Shown in pieces: positions 55,727 to 64,000 of a DNA stretch of 64,000 nucleotides. Source of the stretch: Rheinheimera nanhaiensis E407-8 (GTDB lineage: Bacteria; Pseudomonadota; Gammaproteobacteria; Enterobacterales; Alteromonadaceae); the NCBI RefSeq assembly GCF_000296695.1, contig NZ_BAFK01000008.1:1-64000 (forward strand), read 5' to 3'. Numbering within the stretch: position 1 is the stretch's first letter; every line of letters starts with the position of its first letter. The notes beneath the pieces were generated by a model. That model was given only the letters and a program-made list of their open reading frames with translations. It searched no databases and was not told the DNA's origin. The position numbers and the translations under genes are program-made.

Positions 55727-56506
55727 TTAGCCATTTTTATTCAATGGTGATGGCGGTGGTGGTGGTGGCAATATATGTTGATGACTCGTAAAATGTACTT
55801 CTTTTAAGTGCCGGCATAAGCCGTCGAAGTCAGGAAATAAGGTCATATCATTGATTCCCATAGAATTTAGCTCTCGCATTACAACATTTCGGTTAATAGC
55901 TGACATATCATAACGCCACAAAAATGTACGATTTCTCTCAGTACCTTTCTGCATAATAAAGTTTTCAATATCAACCACATTAGTCGAAGTTGTTACCCCC
56001 ATTTGCCTTGCCATTCTTTGGTTCCCTGTCGCATATGGAACAAAGTTACTGACAAACTGTTCAACTCCAAGAAAGTTCGTTTCAGAGCCGAAAGCTTCGT
56101 TCCAACCCTCAATATCGAAAATATACACTGTAACTTTATCTGTCACATTGGGACTTAACGGCGCGTTTTTAAAAGCAAAATATGCAGCTATATAGCCAGA
56201 TAGAGTCCAATCAAGTAAAGGTGTAGGAAAGCCATGATGTTGCAGTTTCCCCAAGAATGCACCATATTCAGCGTTATTTTGAAAATTGATTGGAGCCTCA
56301 AAGGCAGCAACTTGATAATTTACGTCATTTATGATGGTGCTAAAGTAAGTTTCGAGAGATATGCCTTTGAGCTTGGCGCTGCGCTGAAAAGTGGTTTCTA
56401 GCTTCCACCTGCTATCGCTCTGACCTCGAAAATAGTACTTTTTGTTGTTTCGTGTTGCGTCTGCGACCCAACTTTTATAGGTATCCCAGCTTTGTTCCAT
56501 TCTCAT
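55727..56506 (-). CDS. FRG domain protein
   Basis: 259 residues. The FRG domain (named for its Phe/Tyr-Arg-Gly motif) is shown by 'YYFRGQSDSRWKLETTFQR' near the N-terminus and 'TPLLDWTLSGYIAAYFAFK' in the middle. FRG proteins are of unknown activity and recur in variable genomic islands, some with defence genes. The C-terminus is a His/Pro run ('HQHILPPPPPPSP') encoded by a short GGT-like repeat. AT-rich codon use differs from the flanking chromosome. It is the only gene between remnants 1 and 2 and reads toward remnant 1. Confidence 0.82.
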   Translation of the reverse strand: MRMEQSWDTYKSWVADATRNNKKYYFRGQSDSRWKLETTFQRSAKLKGISLETYFSTIINDVNYQVAAFEAPINFQNNAEYGAFLGKLQHHGFPTPLLDWTLSGYIAAYFAFKNAPLSPNVTDKVTVYIFDIEGWNEAFGSETNFLGVEQFVSNFVPYATGNQRMARQMGVTTSTNVVDIENFIMQKGTERNRTFLWRYDMSAINRNVVMRELNSMGINDMTLFPDFDGLCRHLKEVHFTSHQHILPPPPPPSPLNKNG

Positions 56507-56669
56507 TCCCTAACCGTCAAGTTGAACATGCTAACCGAACATTCCGAATGATCATAAATCGGAAGTGTCGCATAAACGATTTTGCAAGTTCCAGAATTGC
56601 TCTTAGTCTAGGCGGTTAGTTGTTTGTAAATCAAGCGGCCTAATTATTAGGCAAACTGTGGCTTGTGTT

Positions 56670-56765
56670 TTATTGGCTTAGTGTTAATCCATACCCGGTT
56701 TTCTTATACCCCAAATTTCTCTCGCGCGTGCCGCTGACAAATGGATTATCGTGGCCCATATGCTT
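56670..56765 (-). pseudogene. Endonuclease I 3'-end remnant 2
   Basis: About 96 bp again matching the last codons of endonuclease I, same orientation, more diverged than remnant 1. Read on the minus strand it stays in frame from 'MGHDNPFVSG' through 'NLGYKKTGYGL' to a stop codon at 56670-56672. So it derives from a related but different endonuclease gene. Apart from this remnant, the 400-bp gap 56507-56908 is AT-rich and holds no gene; TACAAT at 56871-56876 could be a -10 for the next gene. Confidence 0.85.
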
Positions 56766-56908
56766 AACAAATGGATTTACCGCGAGCATTGGTATTTAAC
56801 GCTGGAAGTCTTTTTCTCGACAATGAATCATAAAATTAAACTTATTACTTTCAAATATTATCAATTAATTTACAATGCTCTCTCTTCTAGCTTTATCGGA
56901 CTTTTAAA

Positions 56909-57421
56909 ATGGATTTGATTAAGGAATGTGGTGTACTTTGCGATGACCCGGCATTTATCTCTTTACTCAACAGGGCTAGAGGCCAAGTAGGCAGTGAAGT
57001 TCGTGCTGCTAATAACCGTGGTGCAAACAATAAACCAGCAGTAGGACATGATGCTATCAGGGCTAATGCACCTCTTGGGTTGGTGATTAGAAAAGATAAA
57101 GATCTGAGTTACAAATACAGTCGCGTTGGTACTAATGCAACTGCCGGGCGGGAATGTAATGGTACTAATGGGTTGGTATGTAATTTTGTTAATATCAGTG
57201 AGGATAATACTGCTGTCGCGGTATTAGTTGGAGTCCCTCCCCGAGTCAGGCTTGAGAGTTTTAGCTCAGAACATTTTCGGGCAGTTTATAAGAAACTGGC
57301 TCGTGAAACTGAACGGCCTGTGTTTGTGATGGGCACTGGCACGAATGCCATCGGCATTATTTATGTGACTGATGGCAATACTTTTACACGTGTCGATATG
57401 ACTCTTAAAGCTAAGAGGTAG
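56909..57421 (+). CDS. Hypothetical protein in endonuclease-bounded module B
   Basis: 170 residues, not recognised. It looks soluble, with no signal peptide. An Asn/Ala-rich segment near 30-45 ('RAANNRGANNKPAVG') is followed by 'IRANAPLGLVIRKDKD' and a more regular alpha/beta C-terminal half ('AVAVLVGVPPRV', 'FVMGTGTNAIGIIYV'). No clear ribosome site precedes ATG 56909. It is followed after 2 bp by a lipoprotein gene, so the two form a small operon. Confidence 0.6.
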   Translation: MDLIKECGVLCDDPAFISLLNRARGQVGSEVRAANNRGANNKPAVGHDAIRANAPLGLVIRKDKDLSYKYSRVGTNATAGRECNGTNGLVCNFVNISEDNTAVAVLVGVPPRVRLESFSSEHFRAVYKKLARETERPVFVMGTGTNAIGIIYVTDGNTFTRVDMTLKAKR

Positions 57422-57423
57422 TA

Positions 57424-57873
57424 ATGAAAATTCATAAGTACTCATTTGCTTTGCTGCTGTCAGCCTTCGTTTTTGGCTGCCACGCTACACCCAAAGAAGC
57501 GTACACCTACGATGCGGTAACTACAGTGGTTAATCTTATCGCTACACCTGAGCGCTACTTCAATAAGAAGATTGAAGTAGACGGAGTGTTTATTGGTTTT
57601 CACCAGGACCGGCTGTATTTAAGTTCTGAGCATGCTGAAAATATGATTTCATTGTTATCAATCAGTGTGTTGGATGATACGGAAACCGAAGAGGGCAGTT
57701 TGACTATGTCACCTTGTAGCGGTGAATGGGTAAAGTTGTGGGCTACCTTTATTCCGGCACAGCAGCCTGGTATCAGCACAGAGCAAGGCCGCTTAGTAGT
57801 TGACAGGGCGATGCTGCATAAAGACGGTAAAACTTGCTGGAAGAGAACGGAAAAGTCTCGTTTTGTAAATTAA
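57424..57873 (+). CDS. Hypothetical lipoprotein in module B
   Basis: 149 residues. The signal peptide ends in a lipobox-like 'AFVFGCHA' (Cys19). The mature part has an OB-like strand pattern ('KKIEVDGVFIGFHQDRLYLS', 'GEWVKLWATFIP', 'GRLVVDRAML'). No family recognised. It overlaps nothing and starts 2 bp after the preceding stop. It is convergent with the intact endonuclease gene (50 bp). Confidence 0.65.
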   Translation: MKIHKYSFALLLSAFVFGCHATPKEAYTYDAVTTVVNLIATPERYFNKKIEVDGVFIGFHQDRLYLSSEHAENMISLLSISVLDDTETEEGSLTMSPCSGEWVKLWATFIPAQQPGISTEQGRLVVDRAMLHKDGKTCWKRTEKSRFVN

Positions 57874-57923
57874 CCAACCCCATTTTTAGCGCCGGCGGTC
57901 AGCAGTAGCTTCCGCCAGGTAAT

Positions 57924-58664
57924 TTACTGACTTACCACCAACCCATACCCGGTTGGTTTATAGCCCAAATTCCACTCGCGCTTGCCGCTAACAAAAGGGT
58001 TGTCGTGGCCCATATGTTGGTTAATGCGCTGGTTTAACTCGCGCTCTTGCGGTGTTGCCGGGTCTTGCTTATGCCAGGCGATAAACAACTGCTGCTGGGC
58101 GCGCGACAGGTTAAGGTTGTACTTGTCGGCCATATAAAAGTAAATGCGCGCGATATCACCGCGCACATTGGGCGCGGGTTCGAACACCTTTTGCTTAAAA
58201 TCGACTTTCACCGGGCAGGCACCGTGTTTGGCTTCGGTAGCCGGTAATACACCAAACCGGAAGTTGCTGCGATCGCCATTTACCTCGCCAATAGCGGGAA
58301 CCAGGTTGTATAAATCGGCTTCCATCAGGCGGAACACCTCGTCGGTTTTCACGCAGTTTTTGCGCCCGCCTTGTTGCCAGCACTGGCGCTGATGGCCAAA
58401 GTGATGCGCTGGCATCACATGCTCCCATTCGATACGGCTGGCGCGCGGGCCGTTTTTACGTACCTGATAGCCACAGCCGGCTAAATCCGGTATGCCCTTA
58501 CTGCCTTGCCAGCGAATATCGCAGTCGCAATAAAAGCTTTTCGCTTCAGGGGCGTGAATACGCTGCGCCAGCTTTTTTGCCTGGTCAAAATTGGTCGGCG
58601 CCGCCTGGCTGGCACTGGATAACAGCAGCAATAAGCTGCTAACAACAATAAAAAAATACTGCAT
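57924..58664 (-). CDS. endA: Endonuclease I family nuclease
   Basis: 246 residues with a signal peptide ending 'SSASQAA'. This is a periplasmic/secreted DNase of the EndA/Vvn type: beta-beta-alpha metal nuclease motif 'RIEWEHVMPAHHFG' (E81, H82, with H87/H88), 'DLYNLVPAIGEVNGDRSNF' with the metal Asn, and several Cys for disulfides ('YCDCDI', 'GCGYQV'). It is the only complete copy; two truncated copies of its 3' end lie downstream of its stop (55513-55684 and 56670-56765). Confidence 0.92.
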   Translation of the reverse strand: MQYFFIVVSSLLLLLSSASQAAPTNFDQAKKLAQRIHAPEAKSFYCDCDIRWQGSKGIPDLAGCGYQVRKNGPRASRIEWEHVMPAHHFGHQRQCWQQGGRKNCVKTDEVFRLMEADLYNLVPAIGEVNGDRSNFRFGVLPATEAKHGACPVKVDFKQKVFEPAPNVRGDIARIYFYMADKYNLNLSRAQQQLFIAWHKQDPATPQERELNQRINQHMGHDNPFVSGKREWNLGYKPTGYGLVVSQ

Positions 58665-58731
58665 TCACTACCACTTACTTCAGTGACTTATTCCGGCTTA
58701 GCTTATTGTATTTGGCTTAACGACAGCTGAT

Positions 58732-59232
58732 TTAATGCGTTTTACCGGCAATGTGCTCAATATCTTGCTGCAGCTGTTTACGCAGGCCAAGTTTAAAGCC
58801 CAGCTCGGCGATAATAAACAGTGGCCCGACAAAAAGACCAATCAGATCATCAACAAAGGCGGGCTTTTTACCCTCGTAGTAATGGCCGATAAACTGTAGC
58901 ACCCAACCTACAACAAACAGGGCTACGCCGCTGCCCAGCCAGACGGCGGTTGGCTGCGTCGCCAGATAGCCGGCGATAGCAAAGCAGCTGCCGCTAAACA
59001 GCAGCATTATCAGGCCAAAGCGTACGTCGAGCCGAAAATAAAACAGCGCAGAGGCAACAAACAATATCAGCGCCGGGGTAATGGCTACGCCACCAAGAGT
59101 GAACAGCGGCCACCACAACAAGCCAAAGAGGGCAATGACAATCAGTGGAATGCCGGCATAGTGGGTGAGGATATTGCGCTCATCACGATGGTACTTGGCA
59201 TATTGGCTTAGGTGTTCGGTCAGGTTTTTCAT
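58732..59232 (-). CDS. DUF962/Mpo1-like membrane protein
   Basis: 166 residues from ATG 59232 (GGAG 8 nt upstream), beginning 'MKNLTEHLSQYAKYHRDERN'. The 'YHRDxRN..THYAGIPLI' segment and a later 'FIGHYYEGKKPAF' are the hallmark of the Mpo1-like/DUF962 family, Fe-dependent dioxygenases in yeast that shorten 2-hydroxy fatty acids. His in both motifs are the presumed metal ligands. Four membrane helices. The bacterial role is unproven. Confidence 0.85.
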   Translation of the reverse strand: MKNLTEHLSQYAKYHRDERNILTHYAGIPLIVIALFGLLWWPLFTLGGVAITPALILFVASALFYFRLDVRFGLIMLLFSGSCFAIAGYLATQPTAVWLGSGVALFVVGWVLQFIGHYYEGKKPAFVDDLIGLFVGPLFIIAELGFKLGLRKQLQQDIEHIAGKTH

Positions 59233-59488
59233 CGCTTCGTCTCCGGCAAAAACCACAGTAGGCTTAGCCTAAAGCCGCTGTCTGGCGTGGTCAATGAGAC
59301 ACTTTGTTCCTGTTGTAGCAAAACTGTAAAGTTGGCGTATATGAGCAATAAATATACAACGCCAAGGCGTAGGGTAAAGGGGTGTTAACGGAGCTTGATG
59401 TCACTAACACTTAGTGGTGCCGGCATGGCCGCACCGCTGCCCGCTCACGGATGACTTGCATAAACCAAACACAATAAAGGATAGACCA

Positions 59489-60913
59489 ATGCAAGTAATC
59501 AGTACCGTAATCAGGCGTCAGCTGCTTAAGCTGATGCTGGTGTTAACCCCGGCAGTGCTTAGCAGTACCGCCAGTGCCGATGCCATTTTACATGCCTTTG
59601 ACTGGCACTATGACGAAGTGGCGGCCAAGGCCAGTGAGATTAAAAACCTTGGTTATAAAGCTGTGCTGGTGGCGCCACCGCTAAAATCAAACGCCGGTAA
59701 CTGCGCCTGGTGGCAGCGTTACCAGCCGCAGGATATTCGTGTTATCGACCACTGTAAAGGCAACAAGCAGTCTTTTGTGAATATGATCAATGCGTTAAAT
59801 GACGCCAACCCGGCACGTAAGGTAGACGTTTACGCCGATATCGTGCTGAACCATATGGCGAACGAGCGAAGTGGCGCCACCGACTTTCCCGGCCAGGCGG
59901 CGCTTAACAGCTATGGCAGTAACAGCAGCTACTGGAACAACCAGCGCTTGTTTGGCAATTTAACCCAGGGCCTCTTCAGCCCGTGGGACTTTAACCCGGC
60001 CAACTGTATCAGCAATTACAACGATGTATGGCAGGTACAAAATTACCGGCTGTGCGGCGGTAGCGGTGACACCGGTTTGCCTGATTTAAACCCCAACAGT
60101 TGGGTGGTACAGCAACAGCGTGCCTATTTAAGCGCGTTAAAAGCACTGGGGGTTAAAGGCTTTCGGGTAGATGCCGCCAAACATATGACCATCTGGCATA
60201 TCAATGAAATCTTCACCAGCAGCATTAAAGACGGCATGTACGTGTTTGGTGAAATTATTACCAGCGGCGGTGCCGGTAATAACGAATACGACAGCTTTTT
60301 AGCGCCCTATTTAAGCTACACCGATCATAAAGCCTATGATTTTCCGCTGTTTAGCAGTATCCGTTCAGCCTTTGGCTTTGGCGGCAGTTTAAGCCAGCTG
60401 GTTAACCCGGCCTCTTATGGCCAGGCGCTGCAAAACAGCCGGGCGGTCACCTTTACCGTCACCCACGATATTCCGACCAATGATGGCTTTCGTTACCTGA
60501 TCATGGATCCGACCGACGAATACCTGGCCTATGCCTATGTGATGGGGCGTGATGGTGGTAAGCCGCTGATTTTCAGCGACAGCACCGGCACCGACAATGG
60601 CCGCTGGGTGAACGCCTACAAAGCCAGCCACATCAGTAAAATGCTGAACTTCCATAACCGCATGCAGGGCCAGGGCATGGAAATGCTGGCCTGGAATGAC
60701 TGCGCTATCTTGTTCCGCCGCGGTCAGGAAGGTGTAGTAGGCATTAACAAATGTGGCAGCACCCAAAGCTTTAATGTTAATACCAACGGCCGTTTCTACT
60801 GGTACCGCAATTACCGCGATGTATTAAGCGGTGGCAATCTGGTGTATATCAGTGGCAGCAGCTACAACTTCAGCCTGCCGGCACGGCAGGCCAGAATGTG
60901 GTATGCCGACTAA
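59489..60913 (+). CDS. Secreted alpha-amylase (GH13)
   Basis: 474 residues from ATG 59489 (AAAGGA upstream), giving signal peptide '...SSTASA' before mature 'DAILHAFDWHYDEV'. GH13 motifs: 'DIVLNHMANE' (region I), nucleophile D228 in 'GFRVDAAKHM', acid/base E255 in 'YVFGEIITSG', and D327 in 'FTVTHDIPTND'. There is a C-terminal beta-domain but no obvious starch-binding module. The enzyme would cut internal alpha-1,4 bonds of starch or glycogen outside the cell. It is convergent with the helicase gene, 9 bp apart. The roughly 250-bp upstream gap shows no clear regulator site. Confidence 0.9.
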   Translation: MQVISTVIRRQLLKLMLVLTPAVLSSTASADAILHAFDWHYDEVAAKASEIKNLGYKAVLVAPPLKSNAGNCAWWQRYQPQDIRVIDHCKGNKQSFVNMINALNDANPARKVDVYADIVLNHMANERSGATDFPGQAALNSYGSNSSYWNNQRLFGNLTQGLFSPWDFNPANCISNYNDVWQVQNYRLCGGSGDTGLPDLNPNSWVVQQQRAYLSALKALGVKGFRVDAAKHMTIWHINEIFTSSIKDGMYVFGEIITSGGAGNNEYDSFLAPYLSYTDHKAYDFPLFSSIRSAFGFGGSLSQLVNPASYGQALQNSRAVTFTVTHDIPTNDGFRYLIMDPTDEYLAYAYVMGRDGGKPLIFSDSTGTDNGRWVNAYKASHISKMLNFHNRMQGQGMEMLAWNDCAILFRRGQEGVVGINKCGSTQSFNVNTNGRFYWYRNYRDVLSGGNLVYISGSSYNFSLPARQARMWYAD

Positions 60914-60922
60914 CCGCGCTGC

Positions 60923-63900
60923 TTAATCAGCACTAAACAGCGCCAGTAAATCGTCACTGCTGCCTTGCCACGGCTGGCCCTTGCCACCGGCAAACAGCTG
61001 GTCGGCCAGCTGGCGCTTATGTTGCTGCAACAGTTGCACTTTTTGCTCTACCGTATTGCTGGCAATCAGCTTGTAAACAAACACCTTTTTTTGCTGGCCA
61101 ATACGGTGGGCGCGGTCAGTGGCTTGCGCTTCGGCTGCCGGGTTCCACCAGGGATCGTAATGAATAACCGTATCAGCGGCGGTCAGGTTTAAGCCGGTGC
61201 CGCCGGCTTTTAAGCTAATCAGAAACACCCGGGTGTCGCCGTTTTGAAAGGCATCAATTTGTGTCTGGCGCTGCTTGGTCTGGCCGGTGAGTTTGCTGTA
61301 ATCAATGCCCAGTGCGTTTAGCTCGTCGGCAATCAGCGTCAGCATGCTGGCAAACTGGCTGAAAATAATAATGCTGCGGCCTTCTTCTAACATCTCCGGC
61401 AGGGTGTCGCGCAGCCACTGCAGTTTGGCATTACTTTGCACCGAGCGGGCATGTTCGACCGGCACTAAGCGCGCATCGCAGCAGGCCTGGCGCAGTTTTA
61501 ACAGCGCATCTAAAAACTGAATTTGGCTGGCGGCCACACCTTTTTGCACAAACAGTTCGCGTACCTTGGTCTCCATTACCAGGCGGATGCTTTCATACAA
61601 ATTGCGCTGATCGCTTTCCAGCTCCAGCAGCTGCACAATTTCGGTTTTCTCCGGCAGTTCGCTGGCCACCTGTGCTTTGGTGCGGCGCAGCATAAAGGGC
61701 GCTATGCGGGCTTTTAACGCATGGGCGCGCTCGGCATCGCCGTGTTTCTCAATAGGTTTGCGGTATACCTGGTTAAAGTGGGCGTCGTTGCCTAACAGGC
61801 CCGGCAGGACAAAATCGAAAATCGATTTAAGCTCGCCTAAATGGTTTTCCAGTGGCGTGCCCGATAGTGCCAGCTTAAAATCGGCTTTTAGCAGGCGTAC
61901 CGCTTTAGCCGCCAGGCTGCCGGCGTTTTTAATATGCTGGGCTTCATCCAGAATCACTGCCGCCAGTGGCTGCTGCTGATAATACTTGTGGTCACGCACC
62001 ACCAGCGGATAGCTGGTGACGATGACGTCGTAATCGGCCAGTTGGTTAAACAGCCCCTGACGTTTATTGCCATGCACCTGCAGCACGCGCAGCTGTGGCG
62101 TAAAGCGGGCGGCCTCGGCCAGCCAGTTACCGAGTAAACTGGTGGGGCAAACGATTAACGCCGGCTGGCGTAGCTCGCCGCGTTGTTTGAGTGTCAGCAG
62201 TAAACTCAAGGTTTGCAGCGTTTTGCCCAGCCCCATGTCGTCGGCCAGAATGCCGCCTAAGCCAAATTCGCGCAAAAAGCTCAGCCAGCTTAAGCCCTGC
62301 AGCTGATAATCGCGTAGCTGCGCCTGTAAGCCGTCCGGCACCGGGCAGGGGCTAATGCCGTTAAAGTTGTGCAACAAGCGGCTGAGCCGGGTAACCCGCT
62401 GGGCATTTAAAAAGCGGATATCTTTACTGCCCTCGGCCGGCAGCAGCGCCGCTTTAAACGCGGGCAACTCCAGGCTGAATTGCGGCTTGTTCGGGTTTAA
62501 CAGCTCAATAATGGTATCGATAAAGGGCTGGATCAGCGCCGGTGACAGCGCCAGCTTGCCCTGCGGCAGTGATAACCAAATCGGTTTGCCGGCATCAGGC
62601 AGGCCATACTGGCGCAGCCACTGGCTTATCAGCGGCAGCAGTGGCACCTGGGTGCCGTCGATATCCACCTGAATGGCCAGCGCAAAGCCACCGGCGCTCT
62701 GATCCTGCACCTGCAGATACGGGTCGCCGGTTAAAATATCCAGTTTAAAGTCGTCGTCGCGGGCAATGTGCCAGCCTTGCTGCGCCAGCATCGGCAGGGC
62801 ATCCAGCAGCGGTTGCCATAAAAGTGGATTATCCGGGCCTTCGCCGACGCCAAAGGCGCTGTGTTCGGTATAGGGAGCCGGTAACGCCGGCAATTGCACC
62901 AGCTCCAGCGCCAGCAGTTGTTCCAGCGCGGCGGTTTCGGCCGGGCGGTCGCGCTTAATAAACACGCTTTGGTTGTTGTCGTTAAGCTCGGCCTGTGCCT
63001 GCATCAGGTTTAATGGCAGCAGGTAGTTGCCGTACTGAAACTGCAGCAGGGCGGTGGGCTCGCTGCGGCCGCGGGCTTTATGCGGCAGCATTTTTAACTG
63101 CAGCACCGGTTTGGCGGCGGTGTTAACTTGCTTCAGGCCAGCCACTTTAGGCACCGGCAGGCTGGCCTGGCTAAACAGTTGCTGTAGCCGGCTGACGGTA
63201 CCCGCCAGGTTAGACACCGGCACCGGCGGCATCGTATTTAACAGTTTTAACTGGCTGCTGCTCAGGGTAGTGTCCAGCTCGCCCAACTGGTAATAGCTGG
63301 TGTCGAGGTAACAGGGCGGATCGGTGTATACCAGTTCAAATTCGCGCTCGGCGTCATCCAGTTGCCAGCATAGTTGCTGGCCGGCGGCGCCGTCTTGCCA
63401 GTAAAACTGCAGTGACCGTTTCGGGCCCATAGACAGCGGGTGGCGGGCTTCGGAAAAAAAGCAGCGGCCGCTTTGCAGCAGCTGTTGTAATAACTGATAA
63501 CCCCAGTCGCCTTCCAGCAGCGGCAAATCGCGCAGGCTTTGCGCGCGGAAATAACTTAAAAGCCGGTAATCCTGCTCATCAATCCAGTGCGGCATTACCG
63601 GGCTGACTAAATCATACTTACCAATAGCCACACCTTTGGTATAACCGCCTTTTTTACTGGCTTTCACCCGGCGCGGGCTAAGCTGCAGGCCGGCCTGGCC
63701 GTAAGACAGCAGATATAGCACGACGTCTTTTTCTTCCGGCTGGGGGCTTAAGGCTTGCTCGGCCTGGCTAAACCATTGGTTTAACTGGCGCAGCGGCTGC
63801 TGTTCTAATTGCAGTTTTTGTTGCTGATAATCACGCTGCAGCCGCAGCAACACCGCCAGCACGTGCTTACAGTTGGCGCCCACCGGGCAGGTACAGCGGT

Positions 63901-64000
63901 TTTGCAGCTGCACGCCGTCGCCAGAGCGCTTTAACTGAATAAACTGGCGGTACGGTGTAAAGGCGGCGCCCCACACCTGGGCGCTGATTTCGGATAAATC
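60923..64000 (-). CDS. SWIM zinc-finger SNF2-family helicase, N-terminus outside window
   Basis: More than 1020 residues visible; the frame is still open at base 64000, so the start lies beyond the window. The N-terminal visible part holds a SWIM-type zinc motif 'CTCPVGANCKH'. The C-terminal half is a SNF2/Swi2 ATPase: 'LADDMGLGKTLQTL' (motif I), 'VILDEAQHIKN' (II), 'LSGTPLENHLGEL' (III), 'IIIFSQFASML' (IV), 'LKAGGTGLNLTAADTVIHYD' (V) and 'ATDRAHRIGQ' (VI). A central beta-rich region of about 400 residues separates the two. It is probably a DNA translocase that remodels protein-DNA complexes; the exact role is unknown. Confidence 0.9.
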   Translation of the reverse strand, partial: DLSEISAQVWGAAFTPYRQFIQLKRSGDGVQLQNRCTCPVGANCKHVLAVLLRLQRDYQQQKLQLEQQPLRQLNQWFSQAEQALSPQPEEKDVVLYLLSYGQAGLQLSPRRVKASKKGGYTKGVAIGKYDLVSPVMPHWIDEQDYRLLSYFRAQSLRDLPLLEGDWGYQLLQQLLQSGRCFFSEARHPLSMGPKRSLQFYWQDGAAGQQLCWQLDDAEREFELVYTDPPCYLDTSYYQLGELDTTLSSSQLKLLNTMPPVPVSNLAGTVSRLQQLFSQASLPVPKVAGLKQVNTAAKPVLQLKMLPHKARGRSEPTALLQFQYGNYLLPLNLMQAQAELNDNNQSVFIKRDRPAETAALEQLLALELVQLPALPAPYTEHSAFGVGEGPDNPLLWQPLLDALPMLAQQGWHIARDDDFKLDILTGDPYLQVQDQSAGGFALAIQVDIDGTQVPLLPLISQWLRQYGLPDAGKPIWLSLPQGKLALSPALIQPFIDTIIELLNPNKPQFSLELPAFKAALLPAEGSKDIRFLNAQRVTRLSRLLHNFNGISPCPVPDGLQAQLRDYQLQGLSWLSFLREFGLGGILADDMGLGKTLQTLSLLLTLKQRGELRQPALIVCPTSLLGNWLAEAARFTPQLRVLQVHGNKRQGLFNQLADYDVIVTSYPLVVRDHKYYQQQPLAAVILDEAQHIKNAGSLAAKAVRLLKADFKLALSGTPLENHLGELKSIFDFVLPGLLGNDAHFNQVYRKPIEKHGDAERAHALKARIAPFMLRRTKAQVASELPEKTEIVQLLELESDQRNLYESIRLVMETKVRELFVQKGVAASQIQFLDALLKLRQACCDARLVPVEHARSVQSNAKLQWLRDTLPEMLEEGRSIIIFSQFASMLTLIADELNALGIDYSKLTGQTKQRQTQIDAFQNGDTRVFLISLKAGGTGLNLTAADTVIHYDPWWNPAAEAQATDRAHRIGQQKKVFVYKLIASNTVEQKVQLLQQHKRQLADQLFAGGKGQPWQGSSDDLLALFSAD

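Overview
The window looks like a chromosome segment of a free-living aquatic gammaproteobacterium. The best guess is the Alteromonadales/Chromatiaceae group (Rheinheimera, Alishewanella or Arsukibacterium type). This is inferred from four TonB-dependent receptor genes, a GlrK-QseG-GlrR operon, PA2778/PA2779-type proteins, an extracellular alpha-amylase and a leuABCD operon with a leader peptide. No replication origin, rRNA operon, prophage, transposase or CRISPR array was seen.

Layout. 1-6.99 kb: the end of one TonB receptor, a complete FecA-like receptor, a 2OG-Fe(II) oxygenase, two hotdog thioesterases and a gamma-glutamyltransferase. 6.6-11.0 kb: the glrK-qseG-glrR-DUF2288 operon (minus strand). 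Upstream of it lies a small one-helix membrane protein gene with a sigma-54-type promoter and a GlrR-like upstream site. 11.0-18.3 kb: adenosine deaminase, then a heme-uptake locus (receptor / Fur box / hmuTUV / hugZ-like). 18.4-24.1 kb: a PA2779/PA2778 pair, a Phd/RelE-type toxin-antitoxin pair, tRNA-Leu(UAA), a chemoreceptor and a Tsx-like outer-membrane protein. 24.1-29.1 kb: leuL attenuator and leuABCD.

29.3-32.4 kb is an AT-richer accessory island that reads as a run of integron gene cassettes with no integrase in view. Four ORFs are each followed by attC-like sites, and for three of them the first core bases of the cassette match the reverse complement of its own attC. The cassettes encode an unknown protein, a small membrane protein, a trypsin-like protease and a YcxB-like protein. 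The last attC is truncated against an AAC(3)-I family aminoglycoside acetyltransferase gene.

32.5-43.5 kb: DUF6152/DUF6644 genes, a YdgA-like protein, a TRIC-type channel, an IutA-like receptor with a PepSY membrane protein, and a Gld-type ABC exporter operon. 43.5-49.6 kb: YigZ, then a three-gene SMC/kleisin/kite operon (MksFEB-like) with no nuclease partner, then a membrane protein. 49.6-55.5 kb: a phosphatase, an acyltransferase, a membrane LytTR regulator, a repeat-rich exported protein and a TPR-GGDEF protein.

55.5-58.7 kb is the second unusual region. An intact endonuclease I gene is preceded on its 3' side by two further truncated copies of its own 3' end, in the same orientation. Each copy delimits a roughly 1.2-kb module of foreign-looking cargo (an FRG-domain protein; an unknown protein plus a lipoprotein). 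This suggests repeated capture of small modules at the endonuclease I stop codon. 58.7-64 kb: a DUF962 protein, an alpha-amylase and a SWIM/SNF2 helicase whose start lies beyond the window.

All family assignments are by reading motifs and overall resemblance. No database search was run.
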